Source: Alphaproteobacteria bacterium (GTDB lineage Bacteria; Pseudomonadota; Alphaproteobacteria; Thalassobaculales; Thalassobaculaceae). Taken from it: a stretch of DNA of 5,117 nt. Of this stretch, positions 1-5,117 are shown piece by piece; positions within the stretch are counted from its first letter, which is position 1; each line of letters starts with the position of its first letter. The stretch is from the NCBI GenBank assembly GCA_028822575.1, contig JAPKDN010000274.1, forward strand, positions 1-5,117. Reading direction: 5' to 3'. The notes beneath the pieces were generated by a model. It saw nothing but the letters and a program-made list of their open reading frames with translations, ran no database searches and was not told the DNA's origin. Position numbers and translations under genes: made by a program.

Positions 1-1
1 G

Positions 2-481
2 TATGGCGGCGATTGGCGGATGATCATTTACCTCAACCAGGTCACCTACGCGGAGCACATCGCCTTGATCAAGGGTGATATCACCACCGATGCTCCGGTG
101 CTCGTTAGAATGCACGCCCTTAGTGTGATGGAAGACGTTCTGGGCGACCAGTCAGGCTCTCGCGGTGGTGGTGAAATTCAGACCGCCATGGGCACGATCG
201 CCGAAGAGGGACGAGGTGTTATCGTGATCATTCGCGAGCCGACGCCGACAGCATTGTCCGACCGAGTTCGCAATATGCTAAAGGCTCAGGCCGAGGGGCG
301 TCGGACGGAGAACGAACTTAGGGACTATGGTATAGGCGCTCAGATCCTTTCCGACTTGGGGATCCGGAATATGATACTACTTAGCAATACACGGCGCACT
401 GTTGTTGGTTTGGAAGGCTATGGCCTGACAATCGTCGAACGGCGTCGAACCCAACCGGAACACGACGAGCCAAATTTATGA
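2..481 (+). CDS. RibB-X type protein, C-terminal degenerate GTP cyclohydrolase II-like domain (5' partial)
   Basis: This is the 3' end of a gene entering from the left. The frame is open to base 2 and its first residues (YGGDW, then the Met at 20) already align with the start of the RibA domain, so the ATG at 20 is internal. Homology to GTP cyclohydrolase II is clear: EHIALIKGDI, PVLVRMH, AEEGRGV, DYGIGAQILSDLG, LLSN and the terminal IVERR. The visible 159 residues contain no cysteine, although the enzyme needs three zinc-binding cysteines. The first is replaced by Ser (bases 122-124), the RCDCG segment is lost (about 137-172), and the QEGRN-type loop reads REPTPTALSD (about 233-262). Proteobacterial RibBX proteins, which join an active 3,4-dihydroxybutanone-4-phosphate synthase to such an inactive domain, are known. 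That the missing N-terminal half is RibB is inferred from this and from ribH next door. The stop overlaps the ribH start (ATGA). Confidence 0.85.
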   Translation, partial: YGGDWRMIIYLNQVTYAEHIALIKGDITTDAPVLVRMHALSVMEDVLGDQSGSRGGGEIQTAMGTIAEEGRGVIVIIREPTPTALSDRVRNMLKAQAEGRRTENELRDYGIGAQILSDLGIRNMILLSNTRRTVVGLEGYGLTIVERRRTQPEHDEPNL

Positions 482-912
482 TAAGAGTTTTGATTGTCGA
501 CGCTGACTTTTATCGGGACCTGGCTGCCGAAATGGTGCGTGGCGCGATGGCGGAGCTGGATGCGCGCGGTATTTCCTATGATCGTGTTTCGGTACCTGGC
601 GCCTTGGAAATTCCCACGGCGATTTCCATCGCGTCCAAGCGGATCGATGGGCCTGCTTATGATGGCTATGTCGCTCTGGGATGCGTAATCCGGGGTGAGA
701 CCTCCCACTATGATGTTGTCTGTGGTGAAAGCGCGCGCGGCCTTACCGAGCTTGCCTTGATGCGGGATCTTGCGATCGGCAACGGGATCCTTACTGTTGA
801 TAACAGTGATCAGGCATGGGTGCGGGCCGGCGTCCACGGCAAGAATAAGGGCAGGGACGCGGTGGTCGCCTGCCTAAGCCTGGTTGATCTCAAGGTGAGG
901 TATAGAGTTTGA
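478..912 (+). CDS. ribH: 6,7-dimethyl-8-ribityllumazine synthase
   Basis: Lumazine synthase condenses 5-amino-6-ribitylaminouracil with 3,4-dihydroxy-2-butanone 4-phosphate, the penultimate step of riboflavin synthesis, in the cytoplasm. The 144-residue protein has the family's usual size and motifs: the substrate-stacking aromatic near the N-terminus (F11 in DADFY), PGALEIP (40-46), GCVIRGETSHYD (68-79) with the catalytic His77, GILTVDN (103-109), QAWVRAG with the phosphate-binding Arg116, and KNKGRDA (122-128). The ATG overlaps the stop of the preceding RibB-X gene by 4 bases. No strong ribosome binding site precedes it, which suits translational coupling. The N-terminus is short, starting directly on the first beta strand. 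Assignment is secure. Whether it forms pentamers or 60-mers cannot be read from the sequence. Confidence 0.97.
   Translation: MIRVLIVDADFYRDLAAEMVRGAMAELDARGISYDRVSVPGALEIPTAISIASKRIDGPAYDGYVALGCVIRGETSHYDVVCGESARGLTELALMRDLAIGNGILTVDNSDQAWVRAGVHGKNKGRDAVVACLSLVDLKVRYRV
892..900 (+). promoter_or_regulatory. Ribosome binding site deciding the nusB TTG start
   Basis: AAGGTGAGG lies inside the 3' end of ribH, 8 bases before the TTG at 909. It is the best Shine-Dalgarno match near the nusB start and is the reason for preferring TTG 909 over GTG 951. Confidence 0.7.
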
Positions 913-1466
913 CTTCCCCGCGCCGTACCGGCCGAAAAGAACGTAAATCTGTGCTCCGGCCGCGCACGACGTCACGCCTTGCCGCCGTGCAGGCCTTATA
1001 TCAACTGCAGATGACCGACCGCTCGGTGGAGATCGTCGTTGAGGAGTTCGTGGCTCATCGGCTGACCGAACTGGAGGACACGACCAGTTTCGGCGTCGCC
1101 GATGAGGAGCTGTTTCGCGACCTGACCCTTGGAACCGCGCAGGCGCTCGAATCAATCGATGGCATTATCGCTGATACCTTGGTCGAAGGGTGGTCGCTGG
1201 AACGGTTGGAAAGTACACTTTTGGCGATATTGCGCGTTGGCGCCCATGAACTACTCGATCATGGTCAAACCCCGACGGCGGTCGTAATTAGTGAATATGT
1301 CGATGTAACCCACGCGTTTTATGATGATACTGCGGCCGGCCTGGTAAACGGCGTCCTGGACCGGGTTGCTCAGGTCGTGCGGGAGCGTGACGGTATCGAT
1401 GAAGAGGACTATGAACACGTCGCGGCGGACAATGGTCAGGTGACGGAGAATGATGGGGCGGAGTAG
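909..1466 (+). CDS. nusB: Transcription antitermination protein NusB
   Basis: NusB binds boxA RNA with ribosomal protein S10 (NusE) and supports antitermination, chiefly on rRNA operons. The all-helical domain spans about residues 20-157: the family start SRLAAVQALYQ (22-32), then RDLTLG (70-75), LLAILRVGAHELL (104-116), TAVVISEYVDVTHAF (123-137) and the signature GLVNGVLDRVA (144-154). At 185 residues it is longer than the E. coli protein (139), with a basic N-terminal extension (TSPRRTGRKERK) and an acidic C-terminal tail (about 158-185). I chose the TTG at 909, which overlaps the ribH stop (TTGA), because AAGGTGAGG at 892-900 sits 8 bases upstream. A GTG at 951 would remove the first 14 residues but has a poorer binding site. 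Finding nusB beside ribH is common in bacteria. Confidence 0.95.
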   Translation: MTSPRRTGRKERKSVLRPRTTSRLAAVQALYQLQMTDRSVEIVVEEFVAHRLTELEDTTSFGVADEELFRDLTLGTAQALESIDGIIADTLVEGWSLERLESTLLAILRVGAHELLDHGQTPTAVVISEYVDVTHAFYDDTAAGLVNGVLDRVAQVVRERDGIDEEDYEHVAADNGQVTENDGAE

Positions 1467-1469
1467 GCC

Positions 1470-2456
1470 ATGGGGCTGGGCGAGTTCGGCCGCATTGAGA
1501 AATATTTCAAGCCGCTCGCAGCTGGATTTCCGGGCGCGCTTGGGCTGAACGATGACGCGGCGATTTTAACGGTCTCCGACCTGACGCGGCTGGTGGTTTC
1601 GAACGATGCGGTGGTCGCCGGGGTTCATTTCAAAACCGATGATACACCTAATCTGGTCGCCCGCAAGGCTTTGCGGGCTAATCTTTCCGATATGGCGGCG
1701 ATGGGCGCAGAGCCGTGGGTATATACCTTGACCCTCGCGCTTGGCGCCGGTGACGCAGAGGCCTCAGACGCGTGGGTCGCGGGGCTTGCCGACGGACTCG
1801 CGTCGGATCAGGAACATTTTGGCATTCACCTTATTGGTGGAGATTCAGTTACGACGCCAGGCCCAACCATGCTGTCGATCACGATCTTTGGCCGGCAAAC
1901 CGGTGAGGGCGTTCTGAGGCGTGACGGCGCACAGGTGGGGGATGATATTTATGTGTCTGGCACGATCGGCGATGCGGCGCTTGGGTTGAAACTGTTGAAC
2001 GGTGATATCGATGGAAATGACCAAGACATGGCCGCTCTGTTGATCGATCGATATCATTTACCTCGACCGCGGGTCGCGTTGGGGGTCGCGCTGTTGGGTT
2101 CCGCGCACGCGGCGATGGATGTTTCCGATGGGCTTGTTCAGGATCTTTCGCATATCTGCGCCGCGTCGTATCGGGCGGGCGTGATCTTTCGCGCCAACGT
2201 GCCGCTTTCAATTCCTGCGCGCCGCTTATTGGACGATGGCCAGGTATCCGATGATGATATTCTGGGAGGTGGTGATGACTACGAACTTTTGTTCACGGCC
2301 CCCGCCTCGGCGCGTGACGAGATCGTCCGACGGGCCGTCGCCGCTGGAACGTTGGTAACCAGGATCGGTAAAATTGGCGAAGGCGAGGGGGTGACGGTGC
2401 ACGATAGTGACGGACAACTGGTGCCGCTTCGCAAGCTAGGGTACCGTCATGGTTGA
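1470..2456 (+). CDS. thiL: Thiamine-monophosphate kinase
   Basis: ThiL phosphorylates thiamine monophosphate with ATP to give thiamine diphosphate, the last step of cofactor synthesis, in the cytoplasm. The 328 residues match the family in length and show the ordered AIR-synthase-like motifs: NDDAA (27-31), DAVVAGVHF (46-54), KALRANLSDMAAMGAEP (66-82), GGDS (123-126), GDDIYVSGTIGDAALGL (157-173), MDVSDGL (216-222) and GGGDDYELLF (266-275). The Asp residues in these motifs are the Mg/ATP ligands known from the family. Ala50 stands where many homologues have Glu (VEGVHF), a variation I also recall from alphaproteobacterial copies. The gene starts 3 bases after nusB stops, with GGAG at 1460-1463 as ribosome binding site 6 bases upstream. 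It shares the operon with riboflavin genes but works in a separate pathway. Confidence 0.97.
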   Translation: MGLGEFGRIEKYFKPLAAGFPGALGLNDDAAILTVSDLTRLVVSNDAVVAGVHFKTDDTPNLVARKALRANLSDMAAMGAEPWVYTLTLALGAGDAEASDAWVAGLADGLASDQEHFGIHLIGGDSVTTPGPTMLSITIFGRQTGEGVLRRDGAQVGDDIYVSGTIGDAALGLKLLNGDIDGNDQDMAALLIDRYHLPRPRVALGVALLGSAHAAMDVSDGLVQDLSHICAASYRAGVIFRANVPLSIPARRLLDDGQVSDDDILGGGDDYELLFTAPASARDEIVRRAVAAGTLVTRIGKIGEGEGVTVHDSDGQLVPLRKLGYRHG

Positions 2457-2505
2457 TCCGAGCCGCCGGAGCCGGACGGAAGAGGTGATCGGTCAAACTT
2501 CATGA
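2449..2505 (+). other. Possible 18-codon linking open frame between thiL and the FliL-like gene
   Basis: An ATG inside the last codons of thiL opens a frame of 18 codons (MVDPSRRSRTEEVIGQTS). Its stop overlaps the start of the next gene in an ATGA (2502-2505). An AGGG at about 2437-2440 lies 8 bases upstream of the ATG. The short peptide resembles nothing I recognise. Ribosomes translating it would end exactly on the next start codon, so it could act as a coupling cistron. It could equally be chance, since short frames are frequent in GC-rich DNA. Confidence 0.2.
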
Positions 2506-2984
2506 AATTGGTGATAATCCTGGTGGCGGTCCTCGCTTTGGTGGGTGGGGGCATTTTTGGCACGGCGAACCTCGCGCCGGGCCTGCTGCCGCCGATGGTG
2601 CTGACAATGCTTGGTCAGGAAGTGCCGCCGGAGCCGGAAAAGCCCGAGGTTGAGCCAAGGTCCGATGCGACCGTCCTGATCGATCTCGAGCCCATTCAAA
2701 TCCCATTGTTTCGCAACGATGACGTCGACCGATTCTTGATCATGCATATTCTGGTTGAGGTGCGCCCAGGTCCGGACGCGGATTTGGTGAATCGGAAACT
2801 TCTACGTCTGATTGACACGTTCATCACTTACGTTCATGCATTGAATGCCTTGGATATCGAACCCGGCATCAACGATCGAGCGTTTCTCAAGTCGCGGTTG
2901 TTGGTTAAGGCAAACGAGGTTTTAGGCGAGGGAATTGTCGTTGACCTATTGTTCGTGAATATATTCGAGCGACCCTTCAAATAG
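2502..2984 (+). CDS. Membrane-anchored FliL-like protein of unknown role
   Basis: This 160-residue protein has an N-terminal membrane segment (about residues 3-23, no charge after Lys2), a second moderately hydrophobic stretch (25-38), a Pro/Glu-rich linker (40-52) and a soluble domain (about 55-160), probably periplasmic. The layout and the C-terminal pattern, with a LLVKANEVLGEGIVVDLLFVNIF stretch at 133-155, resemble FliL, the small stator-associated flagellar protein. Similarity is weak and no flagellar gene is in view, so a flagellar role is not shown. The ATG at 2502 is the first possible start in this frame after the thiL stop at 2454-2456. GAGGTGA at 2482-2488 lies 13 bases upstream, a little far. 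The gene follows thiL and precedes the transporter by 28 bases. A conserved hypothetical membrane protein unrelated to FliL is the main alternative. Confidence 0.8.
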   Translation: MKLVIILVAVLALVGGGIFGTANLAPGLLPPMVLTMLGQEVPPEPEKPEVEPRSDATVLIDLEPIQIPLFRNDDVDRFLIMHILVEVRPGPDADLVNRKLLRLIDTFITYVHALNALDIEPGINDRAFLKSRLLVKANEVLGEGIVVDLLFVNIFERPFK

Positions 2985-3012
2985 CCGCCGCAGCTAACCC
3001 AGCGAGCCTTCC

Positions 3013-4224
3013 ATGATCGCGCGTGATCCGACCGTCCGGAATGTAATCCTGCTGGCATGTTGCCAAGCGTTGTCCATGTCAGCGATGTTCATGTCTATGA
3101 CAGTGACCGCCTTGGTCGGTCAATCTCTGGCGCCTGACCCCGCACTTTCCACCTTGCCATTGGCGCTGCAATATACCGCGACGATGCTCACGACCATGCC
3201 TGCATCATTGCTGATGCGCCGGGTCGGTCGGCAAATGGGATTCTCTATTGGGGTCGTGATTGGCGTCATGGGCGCCCTGCTCGCGGCGCTGATGATTTTT
3301 GAGCGGAGCTTCTTGGGTTTCTGCACCGGGTCGGTCCTAATAGGCGCTTTCATGGGCTTTTCGGTTTTCTACCGTCATGCCGCCGCAGATACCGCCAGCG
3401 ACGCGTTCAGAAGCAAGGCAATCTCGATGGTCATGGCCGGTGGCGTGGTCTCGGCGCTGCTTGGGCCCGAACTGGCGAAGCAGTCGTATGATCTGTTCGA
3501 TATAGATGGTGTCGGCACGGTGACCTACGCCGGTTGCTTCGTCGTGGCTGCCGCCTTGCAGGCATCAATCCTGATTTTCCTCAAGTTCGTCAAGATACCG
3601 CGTGAAACCGCCGAGCAGCAGAAGGACACCGGGCGCCCATTATCGGAAATTGTCCGCCAACCCCGATTCGTAGTCGCCGCGTCTGGATCGATGATTGGAT
3701 ATGGCGTGATGAGCTTTGTTATGACCGCGACGCCGCTGGCGATTGTGGCATGCGGATTCTCGTTTGTTGATTCCGCCTTTGTGATCCAATGGCATTCCTT
3801 CGCCATGTTCGCGCCTTCGTTTTTCACTGGTTCCCTGATCAGTCGGTTTGGCGTCCTGCCGGTTATGCTGACTGGGGCCGTTGCCTTGATCGCTTGTGTC
3901 GGCTTTACCGTATCGGGCATTGAGCTCTATCAGTTCTGGTGGGGTTTGGTGATGCTCGGAATTGGCTGGAACTTCCTATTTATTGGCGGTACTAGCATGC
4001 TGGGCCAATGTCATACTCCAGCGGAAAAAGCCAAGGTTCAAGGGTTGAATGACTTCATGGTTTTCTCCACGGTGACGGTTGCTTCATTCTCGGCGGGTGC
4101 GATTTTTTATTACTTTGGATGGATGGAAACGAACCTCAGCGTGTTGCCGCCGATCGCCATTGTTATCGTCCTGTTATTCTGGTTGATGCGACATAATCGT
4201 CCGGTTGTGGCCACAGGAGACTAA
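3013..4224 (+). CDS. Major facilitator superfamily transporter, substrate unknown
   Basis: The 403-residue protein has about twelve membrane helices, at roughly 10-35, 45-68, 75-95, 99-120, 135-155, 168-193, 218-245, 253-275, 282-302, 306-330, 347-368 and 375-393. A hydrophilic loop (194-217) joins the two halves. Motif-A-like sequences follow helix 2 (LLMRRVGRQMGF, 66-77) and helix 8 (GSLISRFGVLPVM, 273-285), as expected for the two MFS repeats. The segment AAADTASDAFRSKAISMVMAGG (123-144), just before and into helix 5, recalls an alphaproteobacterial MFS subfamily without a characterised substrate. The gene lies 28 bases after the FliL-like gene, with only a weak ribosome binding site (GCGAG, 3002-3006), and may share the upstream transcript. 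Position downstream of riboflavin and thiamine genes makes vitamin or precursor transport conceivable, but no residue seen here proves it. Confidence 0.9.
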   Translation: MIARDPTVRNVILLACCQALSMSAMFMSMTVTALVGQSLAPDPALSTLPLALQYTATMLTTMPASLLMRRVGRQMGFSIGVVIGVMGALLAALMIFERSFLGFCTGSVLIGAFMGFSVFYRHAAADTASDAFRSKAISMVMAGGVVSALLGPELAKQSYDLFDIDGVGTVTYAGCFVVAAALQASILIFLKFVKIPRETAEQQKDTGRPLSEIVRQPRFVVAASGSMIGYGVMSFVMTATPLAIVACGFSFVDSAFVIQWHSFAMFAPSFFTGSLISRFGVLPVMLTGAVALIACVGFTVSGIELYQFWWGLVMLGIGWNFLFIGGTSMLGQCHTPAEKAKVQGLNDFMVFSTVTVASFSAGAIFYYFGWMETNLSVLPPIAIVIVLLFWLMRHNRPVVATGD

Positions 4225-4251
4225 AAAGCCTCTCAAAATAGGCCATCGCGG

Positions 4252-4279
4252 TTGCCAGACACTTTTTTTTTGCTATATT
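4252..4279 (+). promoter_or_regulatory. Predicted sigma70-type promoter P1 of hppA
   Basis: TTGCCA (4252-4257, 5 of 6 to TTGACA) is followed by a 16-base spacer holding a run of nine T, then TATATT (4274-4279, 5 of 6 to TATAAT). A TGC directly before the -10 gives an extended -10 element. Transcription would start near 4286, leaving a leader of about 155 bases before hppA. It is the best promoter match I found in the only sizeable intergenic gap. Confidence 0.65.
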
Positions 4280-4307
4280 CCGCGCGTTTTTTGCTATGTT
4301 CCCCGCG
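4266..4307 (+). repeat. 21-base tandem repeat, two copies
   Basis: Copies at 4266-4286 and 4287-4307 agree at 19 of 21 positions. Each is six T, GCTAT, then a GC-rich end. They differ only at unit positions 12 (A/G) and 17 (G/C). Each copy contains an extended -10 promoter element. Confidence 0.9.
4292..4300 (+). promoter_or_regulatory. Possible second extended -10 element, P2 of hppA
   Basis: TGC followed by TATGTT (4295-4300, 4 of 6 to consensus) repeats the P1 -10 region 21 bases downstream. The place where a -35 would fall (about 4273-4278) is not TTGACA-like, so it could work only as an extended -10 promoter or may be a relic of the duplication. Confidence 0.35.
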
Positions 4308-4319
4308 ATTTCGTGCATT

Positions 4320-4334
4320 CGATCATTGAGATCG
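4320..4334 (+). other. Small hairpin in the hppA leader
   Basis: CGATC (4320-4324) and GATCG (4330-4334) form a perfect 5-base-pair stem around a 5-base loop (ATTGA). It would lie about 35 bases into the transcript from P1. No T run follows, so it is not an intrinsic terminator. A second, weaker pairing is possible between CCGG at 4368-4371 and CCGG at 4389-4392. I recognise no riboswitch class in bases 4286-4442. Confidence 0.35.
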
Positions 4335-4427
4335 TTGCCCCGTGTGCGTGTCAGGTATCTCTAACTGCCGGTGGCTGAGTAGCGCTAGCCGGACAAATCG
4401 TCCAGGCGCGACGTCAATTGAACCGAT

Positions 4428-4433
4428 GAAGGA
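4428..4433 (+). promoter_or_regulatory. Ribosome binding site of hppA
   Basis: GAAGGA lies 9 bases before the ATG at 4443 and fixes that start. Confidence 0.75.
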
Positions 4434-4442
4434 TCCTCGAAC

Positions 4443-5117
4443 ATGAATGAAATGTTCACCCTCGTGATTGTCTGTGGAGCATTGGCATTACTCTACGGCG
4501 TCCTAGCGGCGCGCAGCGTTCTCGCGGCCGATGCCGGCAACGAGAAAATGCAAGAAATCGCCGCCGCTATTCAAGAAGGCGCAGCCGCTTATTTGAACCG
4601 GCAGTACTCCACAATCGCCATGGTCGGCGTCGTGGTTACCGTCATCCTCGCTTGGTCGCTCGGCATGACGGTCGCTGTTGGCTTCGTCCTTGGCGCCGTG
4701 CTTTCGGGGATCGCCGGGTATATCGGCATGTATGTCTCTGTTCGCGCTAACGTGCGTACGACCCAGGCCGCGACGGTCGGAATGGAGCCGGCGTTGGACA
4801 TCGCTTTCAAGTCCGGTGCGGTCACTGGCATGCTAGTGGTTGGCCTTGGCCTATTGGGCGTCGCCGGATACTACTTCTTCCTGCTCGGTCATTATGACAC
4901 CAGCACCGTCGCCGGAATGCGGCATTTGCTGGAAGCGCTTGTCGCGCTTAGCTTTGGCGCCTCGTTGATTTCGATCTTTGCGCGTCTCGGCGGCGGAATC
5001 TTCACCAAAGGCGCTGACGTTGGCGGTGACATGGTCGGTAAGGTCGAGGCGGGCATCCCCGAGGACGACCCCCGCAACGCCGCCTCGATCGCGGATAACG
5101 TAGGTGACAATGTCGGT
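4443..5117 (+). CDS. hppA: H+-translocating membrane pyrophosphatase (3' partial)
   Basis: Membrane pyrophosphatases couple hydrolysis of pyrophosphate to proton (or Na+) pumping across the inner membrane. The first 225 codons are present and run off the window; full-length bacterial proteins are about 660-720 residues. Visible are an N-terminal helix (about 4-24), [18 protein letters not shown] (38-55), a helix pair (about 58-97), [10 protein letters not shown] (97-106), SGAVTGM (124-130) with the following helix, a helix at about 162-180, and the substrate site. The catalytic loop reads [18 protein letters not shown] (183-200) with the DX7KXE motif (D192, K200, E202), then [11 protein letters not shown] (202-212) and ADNVGDNVG (217-225). 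All expected acidic and Lys residues in this part are present. The residues that separate K+-dependent from K+-independent, and H+ from Na+ pumps lie beyond the window; H+ pumping is inferred from likely relatives. Its own promoter and a good ribosome binding site precede it. Confidence 0.97.
   Translation, partial: MNEMFTLVIVCGALALLYGVLAARSVLAADAGNEKMQEIAAAIQEGAAAYLNRQYSTIAMVGVVVTVILAWSLGMTVAVGFVLGAVLSGIAGYIGMYVSVRANVRTTQAATVGMEPALDIAFKSGAVTGMLVVGLGLLGVAGYYFFLLGHYDTSTVAGMRHLLEALVALSFGASLISIFARLGGGIFTKGADVGGDMVGKVEAGIPEDDPRNAASIADNVGDNVG

Noticed and set aside
20..481. A complete gene starting at the ATG at base 20.
   Set aside because: The same frame stays open to the left edge and the residues before this Met (YGGDWR) continue the domain, so the gene is truncated by the window.
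418..837. Long minus-strand open frame opposite ribH, and similar minus-strand frames at 874-1155, 1879-2211, 3525-3920, 4589-4831 and 4892-5110.
   Set aside because: They lie opposite confidently identified genes, have no recognisable domain and are typical antisense shadows of GC-rich coding DNA.
2052..2069. ATCATTTACCTC followed by (A/G)ACC occurs both at about 24-39 and within thiL at about 2053-2068.
   Set aside because: A 12-base match read in different protein contexts (IIYLN versus YHLPR) with no further flanking similarity; it looks like coincidence.
4228..4271. Possible intrinsic terminator after the transporter gene: GCCT/AGGC (4228-4231 with 4240-4243) or GGC/GCC pairing (4241-4243 with 4254-4256), followed by nine T at 4263-4271.
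   Set aside because: The stems are only 3-4 base pairs, contain mismatches and do not abut the T run. The T run is better explained as the spacer of the hppA promoter.
4426..4446. A six-codon frame (ATG at 4426) whose stop overlaps the hppA start.
   Set aside because: Its ATG falls at the hppA ribosome binding site and it has no binding site of its own; chance is the simplest explanation.
1..5117. CRISPR array, insertion sequence, tRNA, defence module or other undescribed system.
   Set aside because: No regularly spaced repeats, terminal inverted repeats, transposase motifs or cloverleaf sequences were seen. Every gene fits a chromosomal housekeeping neighbourhood.

Overview
This window reads as a stretch of an alphaproteobacterial chromosome, most likely of the Rhodospirillales type. 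The evidence is the gene order (3' end of a ribB-type gene, ribH, nusB, thiL, then hppA) and the protein families, in particular a proton-pumping pyrophosphatase whose GADVGGD-type substrate loop I recall from Rhodospirillum-like homologues. The lineage is inferred from recall, not from a search. All genes lie on the + strand and the coding density is high.

Bases 2-2456 form a tightly packed vitamin-cofactor and housekeeping operon. It holds the 3' end of a RibB-X type protein (3,4-dihydroxybutanone-phosphate synthase fused to a decayed GTP cyclohydrolase II-like domain), ribH (lumazine synthase), nusB (transcription antitermination) and thiL (thiamine-monophosphate kinase). The first three genes overlap by 4 bases (ATGA, then TTGA), and thiL starts 3 bases after nusB stops, so translational coupling is likely. 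RibB and RibH supply and use the four-carbon unit of riboflavin. ThiL makes thiamine diphosphate. NusB is the usual non-metabolic passenger of this cluster.

Bases 2449-4224 continue in the same direction with a membrane-anchored FliL-like protein and a 12-helix major facilitator superfamily transporter of unknown substrate. An 18-codon open frame links thiL to the FliL-like gene through overlaps at both ends.

Bases 4225-4442 are the only sizeable intergenic gap. It carries a good sigma70-type promoter (TTGCCA, 16 bases, TGC-TATATT) and an almost exact 21-base tandem duplication of its -10 region. A leader of about 135-155 bases follows, ending in a good ribosome binding site. This separates the operon from hppA, a membrane-bound H+-translocating pyrophosphatase whose first 225 codons run off the right end.

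I see no CRISPR array, mobile element, tRNA, rRNA or recognisable undescribed defence or metabolic system. The points most worth a second look are the zinc-ligand-free cyclohydrolase domain, the duplicated hppA promoter element and the FliL-like protein outside any flagellar context.
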